The notes: a model not told the origin generated them from the sequence alone. 36,411 nucleotides of DNA from a bacterium (GCA_021790005.1 JAJYIP010000002.1:1-36411); one strand, 5' to 3'. Numbered from the stretch's first letter, positions 9,269-19,068 are shown. Program-made: numbers and translations.

Positions 9269-11761
9269 ATGAATCAGCCCGAAGATAAGATTAAACAAAG
9301 ACTGGCAGATCTTAATACCGGTATTGACGGATTGAGTGGCGCAGAGGCAGCTAGCCGGCTTAAAGTTAATGGTTCGAATGTGCTGAGCGCCGATACCGGA
9401 TTATCTGTCAGCAGATTAATATTCAAACAATTTAAGAGCTCACTAATATATTTATTGGTCGTGGCCTGTTTGCTTTCGATTTTGCTGCACGATATATCCG
9501 ACGCGGGGGTAATTGCCGCAGTCTTGCTTATAAATACAGGTTTAGGATTCTTCCAGGAACTTAAATCTGAAAAGGCGATCGTTAATCTGCAAAAGCTGGT
9601 GTCCAAACAGGTGGTAGTGCTAAGAGATGGTCAAGCGACGCTTATTGACGAAAAGTTAATTGTGGTTGGTGATGTTATTATCCTGAAAGAAGGGGACATC
9701 GTAGCGGCAGATGCGCAAATCATAAAAGCTGAGAATTTTTCGGTCAATGAGTCAGTGTTAAGTGGCGAGTCGGTGGCCGTATTTAAAACCGAGAGCGATA
9801 AAGACAGTTTTATTTATGCTGGCAGTACGGTAGAGCGGGGCGAAGCTAGGGCAGTGGTTTGCGCAGTCGGTATTAATACAAAACTTGGTGGTATTGCTAA
9901 AATATCTAACTCTACCAAACGCGTTACTCAATATGAAAAATCACTCAATGAATTCAGTAGTTTTCTAATTAAAACCACGTTCGTTACCCTAATAATTATT
10001 TTTATTGCCAAATTGTTTATCAACGGTGGTGTGCACAATTTGCCGTCCCTGGCTTTATTTATGATTGCTTTATCGATTGCTGTGGTTCCGGAAGCGATGC
10101 CGGTCATTGCTACGATGACACTTTCAAGTGGAGCTTTAAAACTAACCAAGCGTCATGTCATAGCTAAAACATTAACTGCTGTTGAAGATCTTGGTAATAT
10201 TAATCTTTTATGCAGCGACAAAACTGGCACTTTGACTGAAAATAAACAGTCAATCAAGCAAATAGTTGCCAAAGATGAAAAACTGTTCATGAAGTTGGCG
10301 ATCGCCAGCCTGGAGTCACCTGATGTTAAACATCATCGTTATTTGACGTCCTTTGATCAGGCGTTTGTGGCTTATGTTCCGGAAGATATTCAGCAGGCAG
10401 CCATGGCGGTTGTTAGGCTTGATGAATTGCCGTTTGATCCACTGTCTCGTCGTCGTCGAGTGGTATTTAAAGATGGTACTAAGACTTATCTGGCTGAAGT
10501 TGGGTCAGTCGAGACTTTACTTGAGCTATGTAAAGAAGAAAACGCAGCCAAGTATAAAGAAAAGTTGATGGAGGATGGTAAACAGGGCTTGCGTCATCTG
10601 GGCATTGCCTACAAAGAGGTAAGTTATGATGACGCCCACTCATTCGATATCGTCAAGCATGAGGATGGCCTTATCTTTGCCGGCTTTGTAGCACTTGAGG
10701 ACCCGCTTAAACCGTCGGCCAAGAAAGCCATTGCGACAGCTAAAAAGCTAGGTGTAGCAATCAAGATATTATCTGGTGACAGTCGTGAGGTGACTGGTTA
10801 TGTGGCGAGTGAAGTAGGTTTGCTGGGTGGCGATCAACGGGTTTTTACCGGTGATGAAATAGATGAGATGTCTGACCTAAAACTAGCTGACGTGGTGGAT
10901 AATAACAACGTTTTTGCGCGGCTTGCTCCTGAGCAGAAATACAGGATTATCAAACTATTAAAGATGAAGGGCTATGTTGTCGGTTATCAGGGCGATGGCA
11001 TTAATGATGCACCGTCGCTGAAACTGGCTGACGTTGCGATTGCTGTTGATCATGCTACCGATGTTGCGAGAGAAAGCGCTGACATTTTGCTGCTTAGAAG
11101 CGATCTAAACGTTATTGTTAATGGTATTCGCTATGGTCGGGGTATTTTTACTAATATAAACAAGTACATTCGCTATACTATGATTAGTAATTTTGGTAAC
11201 TTCTTTGCTTTGTCGGCGCTGTTTCTTTTAAATGCCCAGTTGCCACTTTTAACTATCCAGCTGCTTTTAACTAGTGTGTTGAGTGACGTGCCTCTGGTGG
11301 CTATCTCAACCGACAACGTTGACCCTAGTAGTCTGCAGCGCCCCAGTAAATATAGCATGCACTCTTTAGTGATTGTTTCCATGGTACTGGGTAGTTACAC
11401 GGCCATATTTGAAGTTTTATTCTATGCCATAGTGAAACACGGATCACTGGTAGTTGCTCAAACCAGCCTGTATCTTTACCTGACAGTTATAAGTTTCGTG
11501 GTTATCTTGGCGGTCAGAAACCGTCAGCATTTTTGGCAGGCAACAAAGATGTCGGCTCCATTGCGACTGGCGTTTGGTGGAATCGCGCTGCTTTCCATGG
11601 TCCTAATATATTTTCATCCGACCCAGAAACTTTTTAATTTCGTGCCTCTATCCGTCGGTATGCTTAGCCTGACCTTGTTTATGACAGCCCTGTACTTCGT
11701 CTTTTTGGATATTATTAAAGTCTGGTTTTATCGTACGGGTTTTGCGGCTCAAGTCGAATAA
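9269..11761 (+). CDS. P-type ATPase, MgtA/MgtB (P3B)-like cation transporter
   Basis: CSDKTGTLTE phosphorylation motif, VVPEAMPVIATMTL in TM4, GDGINDAPSLK hinge. C-terminal SNFGNFF...LPLLTIQLLLTSVLSDVPLVAISTDNVDPSSLQRPSK resembles the MgtA C-terminus. Confidence 0.85.
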   Translation: MNQPEDKIKQRLADLNTGIDGLSGAEAASRLKVNGSNVLSADTGLSVSRLIFKQFKSSLIYLLVVACLLSILLHDISDAGVIAAVLLINTGLGFFQELKSEKAIVNLQKLVSKQVVVLRDGQATLIDEKLIVVGDVIILKEGDIVAADAQIIKAENFSVNESVLSGESVAVFKTESDKDSFIYAGSTVERGEARAVVCAVGINTKLGGIAKISNSTKRVTQYEKSLNEFSSFLIKTTFVTLIIIFIAKLFINGGVHNLPSLALFMIALSIAVVPEAMPVIATMTLSSGALKLTKRHVIAKTLTAVEDLGNINLLCSDKTGTLTENKQSIKQIVAKDEKLFMKLAIASLESPDVKHHRYLTSFDQAFVAYVPEDIQQAAMAVVRLDELPFDPLSRRRRVVFKDGTKTYLAEVGSVETLLELCKEENAAKYKEKLMEDGKQGLRHLGIAYKEVSYDDAHSFDIVKHEDGLIFAGFVALEDPLKPSAKKAIATAKKLGVAIKILSGDSREVTGYVASEVGLLGGDQRVFTGDEIDEMSDLKLADVVDNNNVFARLAPEQKYRIIKLLKMKGYVVGYQGDGINDAPSLKLADVAIAVDHATDVARESADILLLRSDLNVIVNGIRYGRGIFTNINKYIRYTMISNFGNFFALSALFLLNAQLPLLTIQLLLTSVLSDVPLVAISTDNVDPSSLQRPSKYSMHSLVIVSMVLGSYTAIFEVLFYAIVKHGSLVVAQTSLYLYLTVISFVVILAVRNRQHFWQATKMSAPLRLAFGGIALLSMVLIYFHPTQKLFNFVPLSVGMLSLTLFMTALYFVFLDIIKVWFYRTGFAAQVE

Positions 11762-11786
11762 ATTACAACCTAAACCACCTCGTAGA

Positions 11787-13074
11787 TGCCGCGTTAGATA
11801 CTAAGTAAGTGTTACCGAAAGGACTGGTTTAAGCGTTAGCGATACTAGTAGTGGTAACCAAGCTCACGCTGCGTCCTTTCTAGCTTACTTGTTAATGCTT
11901 GAATTGTATCACGCAAAACCTTGGGATTAAGGGTTTCGTACTGGTCCGTTAACTTATCCTTAACCTCTTGGTGGATATCTACTCTAGCCAATACTCTTTT
12001 GTAGGGCGTTTTAACTCCGTCATAGACCCTACGGTAACTTTTCTTGACTTGTTTTTGTCCATCAACAGTAACGACTTTTTGTTTCTCGATGAGCTTAAAG
12101 GTTGGCTGGAAGAAATTAATGTATAGCCTTAAAACTTCATAGAGCTCATTCATGACTTTAACGGCTTCAAGGCAATCATATCTTTCGTAACCGACATATT
12201 TACGAACTACGACTAGATTACGCTGTTCCACATAGCGATTGTCGTTTTTCTTGTTGGGCCTGGAGCGGCTTGGTTTGATGCCGTTAACCTTAAACCAATC
12301 CAGGGCTAATGCGTTAATGAATTCGCTGCCGGAATCCGGATGAACACCTAGCCAGGGGAATGGCAGGCGTTCTTTAATGGTCTCCATGCTGGATAGGGTA
12401 GATCGCTCGGTCTTATTCAACTGAGATACCGGCTCCTGCCAGTAGGTAGCTACATCGACATAGTTAACAGTGTAAGCCATGGTACCCATGAGTTTTGGCC
12501 CAGAATGAACTACTGTATCTATTTGGCCGTTACCGGCCGCTTTGGCCGACCAACTACCAAAGAATACCGGTACAGACTTCAGCAGCTCACCAGACCTAGT
12601 AGTGCTTTGGCCACGAAGCAGGCCCCTCTTTTTAGCCATGGCTACTGTTCGCTTCTTCATGGCTCCCAAGCTCATAGTAGATAACTGCTCAGTAGCTTCA
12701 GGGCCATAGCCCCACATTTTATCCCTAACAAAGACCCTGATGGCCTCCTTGACCTCGTTATGCATCCGTTCGGCACACGGATAGTCGTATTGCTCCCATA
12801 TCCAAGCTAAGGCTGCCTCTGATTCAGCTGAATACTTTTTAGGTCGGCCAAGTCTAGGTAGCGCCTTCCACTTGCTTCGCTTCTGCTCTCTGGAAAATGC
12901 CCGGATTAATGACTTCCTGGGCATTTTAGTTACCGCCATAACGTTAATTAATATTTGGCCTTTTTGTTTCTTGTCTGCCTTTAGGTAGACCGCAAGTTGG
13001 TCTCTAATGATGTCGTGTTTCATAGCTCTCTTCATAGTGAGAATTACGGTAACACTATTAGTATCTAACCGGCA
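11787..13074 (-). mobile_element. Insertion sequence with DDE (rve-type) transposase and imperfect terminal inverted repeats
   Basis: Left TGCCGCGTTAGATACTAAGTAAGTGTTACCG (11787-11817) and right, reverse complement, TGCCGGTTAGATACTAATAGTGTTACCG (13047-13074) flank the transposase. An extra GTTACCG motif lies at 13081-13088. Confidence 0.75.
11845..13035 (-). CDS. DDE integrase-core transposase
   Basis: IDTVVHSGPK, GVHPDSGSEFINAL and NDNRYVEQRN supply D-D-E; N-terminal HTH region LGRPKKYS. Confidence 0.85.
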   Translation of the reverse strand: MKRAMKHDIIRDQLAVYLKADKKQKGQILINVMAVTKMPRKSLIRAFSREQKRSKWKALPRLGRPKKYSAESEAALAWIWEQYDYPCAERMHNEVKEAIRVFVRDKMWGYGPEATEQLSTMSLGAMKKRTVAMAKKRGLLRGQSTTRSGELLKSVPVFFGSWSAKAAGNGQIDTVVHSGPKLMGTMAYTVNYVDVATYWQEPVSQLNKTERSTLSSMETIKERLPFPWLGVHPDSGSEFINALALDWFKVNGIKPSRSRPNKKNDNRYVEQRNLVVVRKYVGYERYDCLEAVKVMNELYEVLRLYINFFQPTFKLIEKQKVVTVDGQKQVKKSYRRVYDGVKTPYKRVLARVDIHQEVKDKLTDQYETLNPKVLRDTIQALTSKLERTQRELGYHY

Positions 13075-13151
13075 CTATTTCGGTAACAATACTTTCTATC
13101 TAATGCGAGATGCTTTATTCTTATGCTTGCTTTGCTATACTGGAATAGATA

Positions 13152-14894
13152 ATGGATAGACAAAAACCGAGGGTTAATGGTAGTATTGACGGCTTTATGC
13201 GTGCCGATCATAAGCCGCGTTACTTTATTGACGGCGTTTCGCAGCAGTCACATAAACAACCGCTGAGACCAGCTGCTTACGACGGACCACTAACCAGTTC
13301 TTCTATCCGGCCTCAACCGATCGTCAGGCCCGGTATTAACCGTCCAGTACCTAATCGTCCTCCTATTGTTAATGATCTTAACGGGCAGACTCGTCCCGAA
13401 GTCCAACGGGCGCAATCACTCGTACCTAGACTGAATGACAGACAGCCCGCTTCCTTAATTGGGACTTCATTACCTACCAACGGCATTACGCGACGTCCGC
13501 TCAAAACCAGGAAATCCAAGTGGCGATCACCTAAACGGATTGCACTTAGTAGCACCCTGGTATTGGTCATAGGGTTAATTGGTTTTGGTCTATGGTTTGG
13601 TTCGTCTTTGTTGTCCAGTGTCAATAAGGTTTTTCATGGCAATGTTTTCAGTGATGCTAACGCCCTTATTAATGGTACTAACTTAAAGGAGTCAGGCGGT
13701 AGAATTAATATTTTACTGGCCGGCGATTCGGTCGGTGACCCTAATCACGGTGGCGCTACTCTTGCTGACTCCATAATGGTATTAAGTTTTGATCCGCAAA
13801 CAAAAACCGGATTTATCCTAAGTGTGCCAAGAGACCTATGGGTATATATCCCATCAATGGGACATCAGAAAATAAATGCGACCAACGATGTAGTGAATTT
13901 TAGTCAGCCGGGCTATCCGAGTGGTGGTATGGGGCAGCTTGAACAGGTTCTTAACACTGATCTTGGCATACCGATAGATTATTACGCCCTGATTGATTAT
14001 GCGGCCTTTAAAGATGCTGTTAATGCTGTTGGCGGTATTACGATAAACATCCAAAGTCCTGACCCCAGAGGCATATATGACGCCTACACGCATCTTAAGT
14101 TGCCAAACGGCTGGGTAACTTTAAGCGGGCAACAGGCACTTGATCTGGCGAGGGCTAGGGGTGATGGTGCGGCTGGTGATGTGTCTTATGGTTTACCGAA
14201 CAGTGATTTTAGCCGTACGCAACACCAGCGTCAGATGTTGGTAGCGCTATTTAAGAAGGCGTCATCTATTGGTGTGTTATCCAACCCTCTTAAAGTAACC
14301 AGTTTATTTAACGCCTTCAGTAGTAATATTAGTACTGACATGACCATCGGTGATGTAATAGCCTTAGAGAAGGCCAGTAGTGGCGTTGATCTGACCAAGC
14401 TACAGTCTGTCACCTATAGTTATGGCGGCATCAATCCTTTACTTAAGGGTTATGTCGATCCCGTTAGCGGTCAAGATGCGTTAATACCGTCTTTGGGATT
14501 GAATAATTTTACGCAACTTAAAAACTATTACCAGCAACTTACGTCCAGTAATCCGGTTGTCCAAGAAGGTCCTACCGTAACGCTGCTCAATGCCAGTAAT
14601 GTGTCCGGTTTGGCCAGTAAGGAAAAAATGGTACTGGAAAACAAGGGCTATACGGTAACGTCCATAGCTGATGCTTCAACCGAATATCCCTCAACCCTTA
14701 TAGTTAATAATACTAACGGCCAAAAACCGGCGGCAACTACTGCAATCTCCAAGCTCATCAAGGGCAATGTCACAACCACGACCACCGGATCAAAAGAAGC
14801 TGCTGAGGCTGCCAACTATACGACAGACTATGTGATTGTCATGGGACAGGATTGGAATAATTCCAAACCTAATGCCACACCAGTTCAGAACTAG
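13152..14894 (+). CDS. LytR-CpsA-Psr family protein with C-terminal LytR_C-like domain
   Basis: GRINILLAGDSVGDPNHGGATLADSIMVLSFDPQ...ISVPRDLWVYIP...ALDLARARGDG; C-terminal VTLLNASNVSGLASKEKMVLENKGYTV. Confidence 0.9.
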   Translation: MDRQKPRVNGSIDGFMRADHKPRYFIDGVSQQSHKQPLRPAAYDGPLTSSSIRPQPIVRPGINRPVPNRPPIVNDLNGQTRPEVQRAQSLVPRLNDRQPASLIGTSLPTNGITRRPLKTRKSKWRSPKRIALSSTLVLVIGLIGFGLWFGSSLLSSVNKVFHGNVFSDANALINGTNLKESGGRINILLAGDSVGDPNHGGATLADSIMVLSFDPQTKTGFILSVPRDLWVYIPSMGHQKINATNDVVNFSQPGYPSGGMGQLEQVLNTDLGIPIDYYALIDYAAFKDAVNAVGGITINIQSPDPRGIYDAYTHLKLPNGWVTLSGQQALDLARARGDGAAGDVSYGLPNSDFSRTQHQRQMLVALFKKASSIGVLSNPLKVTSLFNAFSSNISTDMTIGDVIALEKASSGVDLTKLQSVTYSYGGINPLLKGYVDPVSGQDALIPSLGLNNFTQLKNYYQQLTSSNPVVQEGPTVTLLNASNVSGLASKEKMVLENKGYTVTSIADASTEYPSTLIVNNTNGQKPAATTAISKLIKGNVTTTTTGSKEAAEAANYTTDYVIVMGQDWNNSKPNATPVQN

Positions 14895-15033
14895 GCTAGC
14901 GCATAAATTTCAAGCACGTAATCTGAACAAGGTTATTTTAATCTAGTTCACTGCGGTAGTGAGCTTAAATCTATGAAATAAGTGAATTGTTAAACGTTTA
15001 AAAAGCTTAATCAGCCAAGACGCGTACCCTAAA

Positions 15034-15060
15034 CTAGCACTCTTGACACTAGAGTGCCAA
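15034..15060 (+). promoter_or_regulatory. CIRCE-like element (HrcA operator)
   Basis: CTAGCACTC-TTGACACTA-GAGTGCCAA versus CIRCE consensus TTAGCACTC-N9-GAGTGCTAA; spacer exactly 9 nt. Confidence 0.85.
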
Positions 15061-15071
15061 TTATATATATT
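15043..15071 (+). promoter_or_regulatory. hsp20 promoter: TTGACA-N17-TATATT
   Basis: -35 TTGACA at 15043-15048, 17-bp spacer, -10 TATATT at 15066-15071. The -35 falls inside the CIRCE spacer. Confidence 0.8.
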
Positions 15072-15116
15072 GAGATTGAGGCCTATTGGTCTAAATTAAG
15101 AAAGGAGATCTATGAC

Positions 15117-15530
15117 ATGAACAATCTAATACCATACGATCCATTTAATGAAATTAGAGATTTATTAAACGACAGTTTTTTTGCGCACGCTAAAATGCTG
15201 AAGATGCCAACCACCGATATCTGGACTGATGATGATAAGCAATTGGTAGTAGAGGCACACTTACCAAACTTTGACCAGCAAGATATAGACGTCCACGTAG
15301 ATAACGGCTTTTTAGTCATAAGGGCAGAAAAACACGAAAGTGAAAAAGATAAAACTAAACGGTACGTGGTCAGGGAGAGCAGCAGCAGTTTTTACCGGCG
15401 TATACACTTACCGGAAATAGCTGACAAAGACTCAGTCAAAGCTTCTATGAAACAAGGCGTCTTAACCGTAAAAGTGGCCTTCAAAGAGTTGCCAAAGCCG
15501 AAAAAGATTAATATCGAACCGGGCAAATAG
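15117..15530 (+). CDS. Small heat shock protein Hsp20/alpha-crystallin family
   Basis: MNNLIPYDPFNEIRDLL...LVVEAHLPNFDQQDIDVHVDNGFLVIRAEK...YRRIHLPE...GVLTVKV. The track start (GTG 15054) lies in the CIRCE element. ATG 15117 has AAAGGAG upstream. Confidence 0.92.
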   Translation: MNNLIPYDPFNEIRDLLNDSFFAHAKMLKMPTTDIWTDDDKQLVVEAHLPNFDQQDIDVHVDNGFLVIRAEKHESEKDKTKRYVVRESSSSFYRRIHLPEIADKDSVKASMKQGVLTVKVAFKELPKPKKINIEPGK

Positions 15531-15540
15531 TCTAAATTAT

Positions 15541-15570
15541 AAAAACGGCCTCATTATCTGGTCGTTTTTA
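15541..15570. terminator. Bidirectional terminator hairpin after hsp20
   Basis: AAAAACGGCC-tcattatct-GGTCGTTTTTA. Confidence 0.65.
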
Positions 15571-15640
15571 TACGTTAGCGTCTTGCCAAGACTGAGTTTT
15601 AGTCAGATAATTAGCTTATTAATCTAAGGAGAAGTTAATA

Positions 15641-15937
15641 ATGTGGCAGCTCTATGTATATAGTTTTTTGGCAGGAATAATTGGTGCTAATGGCGTACCG
15701 CATTTCGTGAAAGGCATAAGTGGCGAAAAGTTTCAAACCCCTTTCGGCATGTCATCAACCGCTGTAGCTAACGTGGTCTGGGGCTGGCTTAATTTTGCTG
15801 TCGCTGGTTTATTGCTCTATTTTGGTAATGTGCATCAACATCTTCTTAGGGCGTTTACTTTAGTGTCAGTTGGCGCACTGGCTATTGCTTTGGTGTTGGC
15901 TTACACGTGGTCATCTAGTAGCAAAAAAAGTAATTAA
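15641..15937 (+). CDS. Small membrane protein (98 aa)
   Basis: SD AAGGAG upstream; three hydrophobic segments. Confidence 0.65.
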   Translation: MWQLYVYSFLAGIIGANGVPHFVKGISGEKFQTPFGMSSTAVANVVWGWLNFAVAGLLLYFGNVHQHLLRAFTLVSVGALAIALVLAYTWSSSSKKSN

Positions 15938-16368
15938 TACGAAGAAAAATTTTCTCTACTAAAAAAGTATCAGTTTATAAAGACCGCATAAGACTAGTCG
16001 CTAGTAGTTTATTTTAAAGCTCCGCAAGTGTCTAATAAACAATAATCCGCCAACAAAGCGGTATCTTATATATGACACAATCATGCAATCCAATTGCGTT
16101 TACGCGATCCAGGCCAACCAAACTATTACATTTACTTCATATCCACTCGACAACTTTAGTTGAATACATCAAAGAACTAAAGTAATTGGATAAATTATTT
16201 CGATTGTAGTGTAGATGCTATCTCATTAGTTAGTTGGCAAGCATTAAGGTCAACTTGGGTATGTTAAATGCTTTGTATAGCTAAGTAAGTTAATTACCAA
16301 TTATGCATTATGGATCTATTAGTGGCCTACGCTTGGCGCAACAGTGATCATTCACACATATTATTAAG

Positions 16369-16596
16369 CTAAGTCTTAATCTTTTTATTCTGGAAGAACA
16401 GTAAATATGCAATCTCCAGAATACCGGCTGTATTAATTATTGCCATAGCAACAAACCAGATTATTTGATTATTGCGCCCCGCTCGCCATAACGCGATAAG
16501 TTTCCAAACAGCTTCCCAGGCCAATAGTATTCCTAGTAATATCAAGTCCGTCCTAGTGAAGGTTAAATGACTGTGCGAGCTTATATATAAATGCAT
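16369..16596 (-). CDS. Small membrane protein (75 aa)
   Basis: Two hydrophobic segments, positively charged C-terminus. Confidence 0.5.
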   Translation of the reverse strand: MHLYISSHSHLTFTRTDLILLGILLAWEAVWKLIALWRAGRNNQIIWFVAMAIINTAGILEIAYLLFFQNKKIKT

Positions 16597-16659
16597 GATC
16601 TTATTTTATCACTAGAAATTAAAAACTAAATTAAACAAGAATAGTTTATATATAAAAAA

Positions 16660-17232
16660 CTAAGTTTTTATTTTCTCAGGAACTTTAGATAGATGCTGAG
16701 AGCTTCTTATTAAGATTAAGCCAAAAGCCAACTGGAATAACATTTGCCCTTGAATTAAGAGGCCTTGCTTCGGTGTAAGGTAGTATGCCGACATTAATCC
16801 GCCAAGTAATTCAAGCAGGATTAGTAAGTTGTTGACTCTGTCTCTATGTACAAATAAGACCACTTGAATGGTTAGTACGCCTTGCAGAATAAAGGTCAAT
16901 GAACCAAAAAGTTCATGCATGTCGGAGAATAATTGACTATAGCTATAAGGAGTTAATACGATTCCAACGGTAAGCAGGAAAATTGCCAACATAATGATTC
17001 TTACATATTTAAAATCTGGATTTATAACAAATTTATTGACAGCATACAGGCCAACCATAGCTGATCCTGTCAGGGCTATAACATAGGGCAGAAGAGTTTG
17101 GTAATATGTGCCGTAATAACTAATACCATCATTAGCGTTTAGGCCCGCAGGCCGTATGATTACGCAGACAATAAGGCCTACAAAAAGTATCAACTGGCTA
17201 AGAATAAAAGTGTTGGGCATTGTCCTGAGCAT
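16660..17232 (-). CDS. Integral membrane protein (190 aa), unknown
   Basis: About 6 hydrophobic helices. Confidence 0.6.
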   Translation of the reverse strand: MLRTMPNTFILSQLILFVGLIVCVIIRPAGLNANDGISYYGTYYQTLLPYVIALTGSAMVGLYAVNKFVINPDFKYVRIIMLAIFLLTVGIVLTPYSYSQLFSDMHELFGSLTFILQGVLTIQVVLFVHRDRVNNLLILLELLGGLMSAYYLTPKQGLLIQGQMLFQLAFGLILIRSSQHLSKVPEKIKT

Positions 17233-17514
17233 TAATTTTATACTACGCCATTTAGCGAATGGCTTTAAAGGTCTTTTGTGGGGTAGCTAGGACCTAACCT
17301 GTGTGGTTTAATTTCAATTCGGTTATCTAAGCTAAACACCTTTCTAACAGCGTACTTACTTATAAGACCTTAAATGAATATTAGTCATGGAGATTTCATG
17401 TCATACTCAAATTCCGACTGTTGCGCATATTTTTTGAAGACCGCACTACTTAAAAATTAAGTATTAGCCAGGCAAATTAATAGTTAATAAAGCCAGATAA
17501 TTGGTAGCTAGTAG

Positions 17515-17970
17515 TTAATAGATTAAATATTTGTTCTTAATAAGAAATTGGTCTTGATCGGCATGAAACGGTGTTGGTATTCTATCAAACCAGCCACTGT
17601 CAGCGGCTTCTTCGTTGGGTTGAAGTCTACCGGAATACTTCAGGATTTCAAAAACTAATCCAACAGGCATATCCAGTCCATTTTTGTAGTGGCTCGGATA
17701 TTCTATAAAACCGTTATTAATTGTTTGCTTGACGTCTATTCCCAGTTCTCGTTTAGCAACTCGATTCACTGCCGCTGATATGGTTTCTGCAAAGTAGACC
17801 GTTCCCCCCGGAAGATGCCACTGGCCGGTGCAAGGCGGAATTGCTCGTTTTGTGAAAAATATCCTTCCGTTTGCATCTTTAACAATCAATTCAACCGTAA
17901 GGCGGGGAACTTTAGAGTAAATTTTATCGAACTCTTCTTTAGTAAATGGAAATTTGTCCATTGTTATCAA
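17515..17970 (-). CDS. NUDIX hydrolase
   Basis: WHLPGGTVYFAETISAAVNRVAKRELGIDV is a Nudix-box-like region (RE-EL/EE-type motif slightly diverged). Confidence 0.8.
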   Translation of the reverse strand: MITMDKFPFTKEEFDKIYSKVPRLTVELIVKDANGRIFFTKRAIPPCTGQWHLPGGTVYFAETISAAVNRVAKRELGIDVKQTINNGFIEYPSHYKNGLDMPVGLVFEILKYSGRLQPNEEAADSGWFDRIPTPFHADQDQFLIKNKYLIY

Positions 17971-18231
17971 TTGAATTAACCAAATCTGGTATTGTCCTTT
18001 GAGGATATATTAGCGCACAAATACTGAAAAGTCTTCGATTGTGTGGCATTACTATAAAACAGTCTTTTTTAAGGGGGTAAAATAGTACCGTTAAGACCTC
18101 GTGGACACCTCTAGAGGATGCGAACGGATCATAACTATAAGCAAGGAAAATTTGCGACAGGGTTAGAGCACAGATGGTACCAATAATGGGTAAACCGTAG
18201 TCCGAGAAGTCAGAAACTCTATAATAGTGAG

Positions 18232-18639
18232 TTATATTTTAACTAACTTAGAATTTGGAGCCTGATTGGCCAGTTTTTTATCAAAAGTCCATAAAGGTTC
18301 AGCATCATTGAGCTGTGCGTATACAGCTAGGCAACAATCCTCAAAAAATAAACCACTATGTTCGATATATAATGGCAGAGCTTTTTCAAAAAGAGCTCTA
18401 TTGCAGTTTATTTCTTTTAAATTCATAAGGCCTTCTATTGCTTCGCTAGTCTGTAAACGACTAAATCCGTAGTATCGGTCAAGCACAAACACCAGCTCAA
18501 TTATTGCTGTGTCAGCAACAGCAAACCGATTAGCAGTTTGGTTTAATAGTTTCTTTACAGCAGCATGCTGCTCGGTTATGTCATTAAGTAGTAGACGTAA
18601 TAAGACATTAGTATCAAATGAGCCTGTATATTTCGCCAT
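18232..18639 (-). CDS. PIN-domain toxin (VapC-like)
   Basis: FDTNVLLRLLLND...DTAIIELVFVLDRYYG...FEDCCLAVYAQ...LWTFDKKLA. Confidence 0.85.
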   Translation of the reverse strand: MAKYTGSFDTNVLLRLLLNDITEQHAAVKKLLNQTANRFAVADTAIIELVFVLDRYYGFSRLQTSEAIEGLMNLKEINCNRALFEKALPLYIEHSGLFFEDCCLAVYAQLNDAEPLWTFDKKLANQAPNSKLVKI

Positions 18640-18642
18640 ACC

Positions 18643-18891
18643 TTATTTAGACCTATTTGCCTGGTAAAATGCGTCTGCGTCGATAAGAGGACTTATTCCA
18701 GGCTTGATATACCCACTTAGCTTTTTGCTAAGTTCATCTATACTGGTGGGCTTTGATATTACAAGTTCGCCCTTAAGTTCGTTAAAGCTCATTTGCAACG
18801 TGCCACCACCTTTACTTAAGCCAAGTTTATGGCGCACTGGAGCTGGTATGGTAGTTTGACCCTTGCTAGTAATAGTAAGCGTAGTTTTCAT
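18643..18891 (-). CDS. AbrB/SpoVT-type antitoxin (VapB-like)
   Basis: MKTTLTITSKGQTTIPAPVRHKLGLSKGG. Track start 18927 is probably too early; ATG at 18891 sits 7 nt after a TATAGT -10. Confidence 0.85.
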   Translation of the reverse strand: MKTTLTITSKGQTTIPAPVRHKLGLSKGGGTLQMSFNELKGELVISKPTSIDELSKKLSGYIKPGISPLIDADAFYQANRSK

Positions 18892-18896
18892 ATCTA

Positions 18897-18927
18897 TTAC
18901 TATAGTAAGTCTTATTACTAAATGCAA
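18897..18927 (-). promoter_or_regulatory. vapB promoter (TTGCAT-N17-TATAGT) with 12-bp palindrome TTACTATAGTAA over the -10
   Basis: Minus strand -35 at 18922-18927, -10 at 18899-18904; palindrome 18897-18908. Confidence 0.6.
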
Positions 18928-19068
18928 TAGGTAATGTAAGTAACTTTTTCATTACTAAATGTAGTGACGAGATTAGAAACGATTTTAATCTGTTAGCATA
19001 AGTAAGACTTAAAAATTGCGAAAATATCAAAACTCTCTGAAAGGTGTATTAGAAACTAAATTCCTATG

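Noticed and set aside
13313-14413. Minus-strand ORFs inside the first LCP gene
   Set aside because: Antisense shadows of a convincing LCP CDS.
18001-18230. Possible ncRNA between NUDIX and PIN genes
   Set aside because: No stable structure or known RNA motif recognised by eye.
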